Below, one piece after another: positions 5,424 through 8,032 of a stretch of DNA of 8,032 nucleotides. The stretch is from an uncultured Cytophagaceae bacterium. Lineage in GTDB: Bacteria; Bacteroidota; Bacteroidia; Cytophagales; Microscillaceae. Location: NCBI GenBank assembly GCA_937899305.1, contig CALDJV010000635.1:1-8032 (forward strand), read 5' to 3'. Numbering within the stretch: position 1 is the stretch's first letter; each line of letters opens with the position of its first letter. The notes under the pieces were generated by a model that searched no databases, had not been told where the DNA came from, and saw nothing but the letters and a program-made list of their open reading frames with translations. A program made the position numbers and the translations under genes.

Positions 5424-7415
5424 ATGAAAATCCAACAAAATGAAAACGGGCCAGATGCCACAACGGCTCCTGGTACTCCCCAGTCGACTTCTAAAAATAC
5501 GCAAACCGCTACCCGGTCCAGAAACCGCGCGATGCTATCGGCCATTCGTACCAAAGAGGGAAGAAAAGGATTAATCAAAGCCAAGCAATCGGTGGTGAAG
5601 TCTAAACACACCAATAAAACCAAAAAGCCACCAAGCCGCACGGTGGCTACTTCTGATTATGACATCACTTATCAGGGTGGCACATTTTCTATTGAGTTGT
5701 GCCATGATGAACTGGAAGAACTCGAGATAAAAAAGATAGAGAGGAGCTATGAAGATATTCGGAAACATCTGGCCAACAACTATAATTGGAATGCCATTGT
5801 AAAAATCATGAAATTTTGTTCCAAAAACGATCCTGATTTTACCTACAAGGTACCTACCAACTTATCGGGTACCGAGCAGGATAATAAGTTAATTATGCCC
5901 GACGCAGGGATGTTTTCTATCGTAAGACTACAATTAGACCACGCCCTTACCAATGCCAAGGCCGGTTTTTCTGAGTATAGTGAGGTATTAGATAGCATCA
6001 CCGAAAAGATACCTGAGCCAGATTTTATTACTCAAATTATGTGTGAGCCCAGCCAAAATGACCTGATGAACGAAGAAGACAATGATCAAATGAAAAATGA
6101 GCGAGGGCAACAGATCCCAATTCCTCAAATGAATGCCTCTCCTGATGTATTGTATAAAAACCTGCGGGCTTTGGTACAAGCCCGCAATGGGTTGTGGAGC
6201 GACAAGGCAAATGTGACCAACATTGTGGGGATTCGGAGAAAACTATCTAAAAACGAAACCGAGTACGACGACAGCCTCATTGCGTGTTGGGTAGATGCCC
6301 AAGGAACAAAATATGCCAAGGCCTATTCCGCTACTACTGAGCCTGGGGAGATTAATAATCATCGTCAAATGACGGCTCAAACGTTGACTGTAATACCTGG
6401 ATACCACTTTGGCAGACAACCAGCTGGAAGGACCAGTAAATTTTTAGCTCGTAATGCGGGCAATAGCAAAACTCTAAAGTTTGTAGACGATCCAGGGTTT
6501 AATTTTCATCATGGAGGAGAAAGATTTGAAGGAAAGAAGAAAAATGGGTTGACAAGTGAACGGCAATCCAAAACTGATCAACAAGTGGCCATCAACTTAC
6601 TGTACGTTCAGGCATTTACCATTTTGAGTCGCTGGGGAAAAAAGCAAAATGTAAACGCTTATGACTATCTCGAGGAAATGAAGGACATAGAGTTATACAA
6701 ATTTCAGGAAATGAAAGATGGGAAAGTCGATATGAAAAGAGACAGTGACAAAGAAGCCGTGAGTAGAGAGGTTGAATCCCTGAAAACTCATCTTGCGGGC
6801 AAGTATGCAGCAGAAGGAGCCAACAGAGATGACTTTGTGCGAATTATCCAATCGGTAGATAGTGAGTTCAAGAAGCCTGAGAAACTAGCCGAGCTCAAAG
6901 CTGCAGATTTAAAAAAACTGATTACTGATGAGCACATCAAAGGGATTTTGAAAAAACAGATGAACTATTTTGCTGAGGCCAAGGATATTGATGGCAAGCC
7001 AGGGCCTTCGTATTTGGATATTTTGGATGGTAAAACTGATCAACTTACCAAACTCAAAAGTAACGCTCAAAAAGATTATACTACACTTGAAGCGGTCTTT
7101 AAAAAATTACAGGATACTTATAGTGTAAAAGATGCCAGCATCAATTACATGAAACAACTGAAGCCTGGTACTCAAAATGAACGAGAGAGTTATGATAAAA
7201 AAACAGGTACAAACACTGATCATTCTACTAAAATCGAGCGAAACGTATCTGTTTGGTCAGAAGGCTGTCAAGTGGTGTTTGGAGCAGAAAAATTTTATGA
7301 ATTCTGGACCCACGTAACCGATAAAGCCACTACTACCAAACAAAAGCGTTGGTACTATACCCTGATTGATGAGGAAAGTTTTAAAACAACTACCCAACAA
7401 GGAGAAACCGAATAA
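5424..7415 (+). CDS. Hypothetical protein, 663 residues, with a split L,D-transpeptidase-like His/Cys domain
   Basis: I cannot name this gene. Residues 1-75 are Lys/Arg/Thr/Ser-rich, low in complexity and probably disordered, with no signal peptide or membrane segment. Residues 76-255 look mostly helical. From about 265 the sequence resembles hypothetical and phage proteins with an L,D-transpeptidase-like Cys domain: NIVGIRR (266-272), YDDSLIACW (281-289), SATTEPGE (302-309), TVIPGYHFG (322-330) and FNFHHGG (359-365), completed by VWSEGCQVVFG (610-620) and FYEFW (624-628). Likely catalytic residues would be H362 or H363 and C615. In known relatives these two motifs are close together. Here about 240 residues, charged and mainly helical (366-606), lie between them. 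Peptidoglycan cleavage or crosslinking is therefore a possibility, not a conclusion. The ATG at 5424 is the first in the frame, lies 42 bp after a promoter-like element and has no Shine-Dalgarno sequence. The frame is intact to TAA. Confidence 0.85.
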   Translation: MKIQQNENGPDATTAPGTPQSTSKNTQTATRSRNRAMLSAIRTKEGRKGLIKAKQSVVKSKHTNKTKKPPSRTVATSDYDITYQGGTFSIELCHDELEELEIKKIERSYEDIRKHLANNYNWNAIVKIMKFCSKNDPDFTYKVPTNLSGTEQDNKLIMPDAGMFSIVRLQLDHALTNAKAGFSEYSEVLDSITEKIPEPDFITQIMCEPSQNDLMNEEDNDQMKNERGQQIPIPQMNASPDVLYKNLRALVQARNGLWSDKANVTNIVGIRRKLSKNETEYDDSLIACWVDAQGTKYAKAYSATTEPGEINNHRQMTAQTLTVIPGYHFGRQPAGRTSKFLARNAGNSKTLKFVDDPGFNFHHGGERFEGKKKNGLTSERQSKTDQQVAINLLYVQAFTILSRWGKKQNVNAYDYLEEMKDIELYKFQEMKDGKVDMKRDSDKEAVSREVESLKTHLAGKYAAEGANRDDFVRIIQSVDSEFKKPEKLAELKAADLKKLITDEHIKGILKKQMNYFAEAKDIDGKPGPSYLDILDGKTDQLTKLKSNAQKDYTTLEAVFKKLQDTYSVKDASINYMKQLKPGTQNERESYDKKTGTNTDHSTKIERNVSVWSEGCQVVFGAEKFYEFWTHVTDKATTTKQKRWYYTLIDEESFKTTTQQGETE

Positions 7416-7477
7416 GTGACTCAGAATGAATTTTCTGGTTTATAAAGATTGGAGTACTTGACCCTGTTTTGGGGAGC

Positions 7478-7501
7478 TTGCTTCAATTTTTATTTGAGCA
7501 A
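7478..7501 (+). repeat. Bulged hairpin in the 3' region of the 663-residue gene
   Basis: TTGCT (7478-7482) pairs with AGCAA (7497-7501) and CAA (7484-7486) with TTG (7494-7496), with a single bulged T and a 7-nt loop. It starts about 60 nt after the stop codon and has no T-run after it, so a terminator role is doubtful. Confidence 0.4.
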
Positions 7502-7526
7502 CATACCACTGGACATTTCAGCTAAA

Positions 7527-7600
7527 GTTGGCCGTGGAGACACGACCAACGGCACGGAATGTTTTGCTTTTCGTCGCCTCGGTTGGTGTCTCCACCACCG
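7527..7600. repeat. Two-armed inverted repeat with alternative folds
   Basis: GTGGAGACAC (7534-7543) is perfectly complementary to GTGTCTCCAC (7586-7595), and CAAC (7547-7550) can extend the stem with GTTG (7582-7585). Each arm also folds alone. Arm one pairs GTTGG/CCAAC (7527-7531, 7546-7550) and GTG/CAC around a GAGA loop. Arm two pairs CGGT/ACCG (7580-7583, 7597-7600) and GGTG/CACC around a TCTC loop. The loops GAGA and TCTC are complementary. It looks like a structured intergenic repeat unit or RNA element and not a gene. Confidence 0.6.
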
Positions 7601-7630
7601 AAGTAGTATGTTGAGCGGGTAAAACGCCCC

Positions 7631-7651
7631 TTATCCATCGTCGTTGGATAA
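7631..7651 (+). repeat. Hairpin TTATCCA / TGGATAA
   Basis: Perfect 7-bp arms (7631-7637 and 7645-7651) around a TCGTCGT loop. T7 follows only after 12 more bases, so this is at best a poor terminator for the 663-residue gene. Confidence 0.4.
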
Positions 7652-7718
7652 ACTTACAAGCTGTTTTTTTCTAAACACCTTGATTTTTGTTGCTGATAAT
7701 GAGGGAGTTATAGAAAAG

Positions 7719-7751
7719 TTTGAAAAAAAATAAAAAAACTTGAAAAAAAAT
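7719..7751. repeat. Clustered A-tracts with a 20-bp direct repeat
   Basis: Runs of eight, seven and eight A (7723-7730, 7732-7738, 7743-7750) lie close together. TTGAAAAAAAAT occurs twice exactly 20 bp apart, near two helical turns. Such spacing is expected to bend DNA. Homopolymer length errors in the assembly are an alternative source of small differences. Confidence 0.6.
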
Positions 7752-7821
7752 GTCCGTCGAGGGTAGGCTACTTTGGTATATAATAATGAATGTTTCAACG
7801 AATCATTGAGATCAAACTAAA

Positions 7822-7843
7822 TATTATTCTCTGAGAGATAATA
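7822..7843. repeat. Bulged AT-rich hairpin TATTA-T-TCTC / GAGA-TAATA
   Basis: TATTA (7822-7826) pairs with TAATA (7839-7843) and TCTC (7828-7831) with GAGA (7835-7838) around a TGA loop, with one bulged T. Function unknown; it precedes the GATCA repeats. Confidence 0.35.
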
Positions 7844-7870
7844 AACAGCAAAATACCAAAATATAAATCT

Positions 7871-8032
7871 AATCATCAGGTAAATATAGAGATTAGTTTT
7901 AGTAGATCATTTATTTGGAAAGCAGATCAAACTTAAGGAAAATACAGTGATCAGGAAAATGAGTGATTTGGCTCGATAAACTGGAAAATAAGGTGATCAG
8001 GAGAATAAGTGATTCAGGGTTTTAAGTAGATC
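7871..8032. repeat. Degenerate direct repeats built around GATCA, continuing to the window edge
   Basis: Two units starting GGAAAATA (7937-7971 and 7983-8017) are 46 bp apart and agree at 29 of 35 positions by eye. A more diverged copy (7871-7908) shares ATCAGG, an AATA(T)AG(A/T)GATT core and TTTTA(A)GTAGATC with the last copy (7996-8032). A shorter GGAAA...AGATCA copy is at 7917-7929, and AGATCAAACT occurs at 7809-7818 and 7924-7933. The array is cut by the window end. Confidence 0.6.

Larger units (their letters stand above)
7416..8032. other. Long noncoding region after the 663-residue gene
   Basis: No credible gene on either strand. Left to right it holds a bulged hairpin in the 3' region (7478-7501), a large two-armed inverted repeat (7527-7600), a small hairpin (7631-7651), A-tracts (7723-7750), a bulged AT hairpin (7822-7843) and degenerate GATCA repeats (7871-8032). 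No classic intrinsic terminator for the 663-residue gene was found; T7 at 7664-7670 lies 12 nt after the nearest stem. Confidence 0.7.

Noticed and set aside
5408..6319. Minus-strand open frames opposite the 5' part of the 663-residue gene
   Set aside because: Short, overlapping one another and the long intact frame, with no promoter-like element or family resemblance.
4346..7415. Toxin-immunity pair
   Set aside because: The genes are divergent and not co-transcribed, the 264-residue protein matches no immunity family I know, and toxicity of the larger protein is unsupported.
7928..7935. Minus-strand TAAGTTTG as a promoter for a leftward transcript
   Set aside because: A single 6-base match in AT-rich repeat DNA, with no -33 element and no gene downstream of it before the convergent 663-residue gene; likely chance.
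7871..8032. Possible CRISPR array
   Set aside because: The repeats are degenerate, differ in length and spacing, and have no uniform spacers.

Overview
The window looks like chromosomal DNA of a Bacteroidota bacterium, most likely a marine Cytophagales member (inference). The candidate promoters fit the Bacteroidota -7 element TAnnTTTG. None of the four start codons has a Shine-Dalgarno sequence in front of it. The intergenic DNA is AT-rich, and the IMP dehydrogenase and the PP2C phosphatase are of types common in that phylum. No tRNA, rRNA, transposase, integrase or CRISPR array was seen.

Layout: 1-382 is noncoding and ends in the guaB promoter and leader. 383-1855 (+) is guaB, the first committed step of GTP synthesis. 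1856-2008 holds a structured hairpin and then an intrinsic terminator whose 5' arm overlaps the apparent promoter of the next gene. 2009-4123 (+) is a membrane-anchored SpoIIE/RsbU-type serine phosphatase with about eight N-terminal membrane segments, a GAF-like region and a complete C-terminal PP2C domain. 4124-4345 separates it from a convergent gene and carries several nested inverted repeats.

4346-5140 (-) encodes an unrecognised 264-residue protein. 5424-7415 (+) encodes an unrecognised 663-residue protein. The two are transcribed divergently from a 283-bp region with a promoter-like element for each direction and three inverted repeats. In the 663-residue protein I can read a split domain resembling L,D-transpeptidase-like proteins with a His-x-Gly ... 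Ser-x-Gly-Cys signature. Its His and Cys motifs are about 250 residues apart instead of the usual few tens, which is the most unusual protein observation here.

7416-8032 is noncoding. It contains a striking inverted repeat whose two arms can each fold into their own hairpin with complementary loops, a run of A-tracts, and a degenerate repeat array built around GATCA that runs to the window edge.

The first two genes are housekeeping and signalling genes with no evident functional link. The divergent pair may be functionally connected, but only gene order suggests this. I see no complete known defence, secretion or mobile system.
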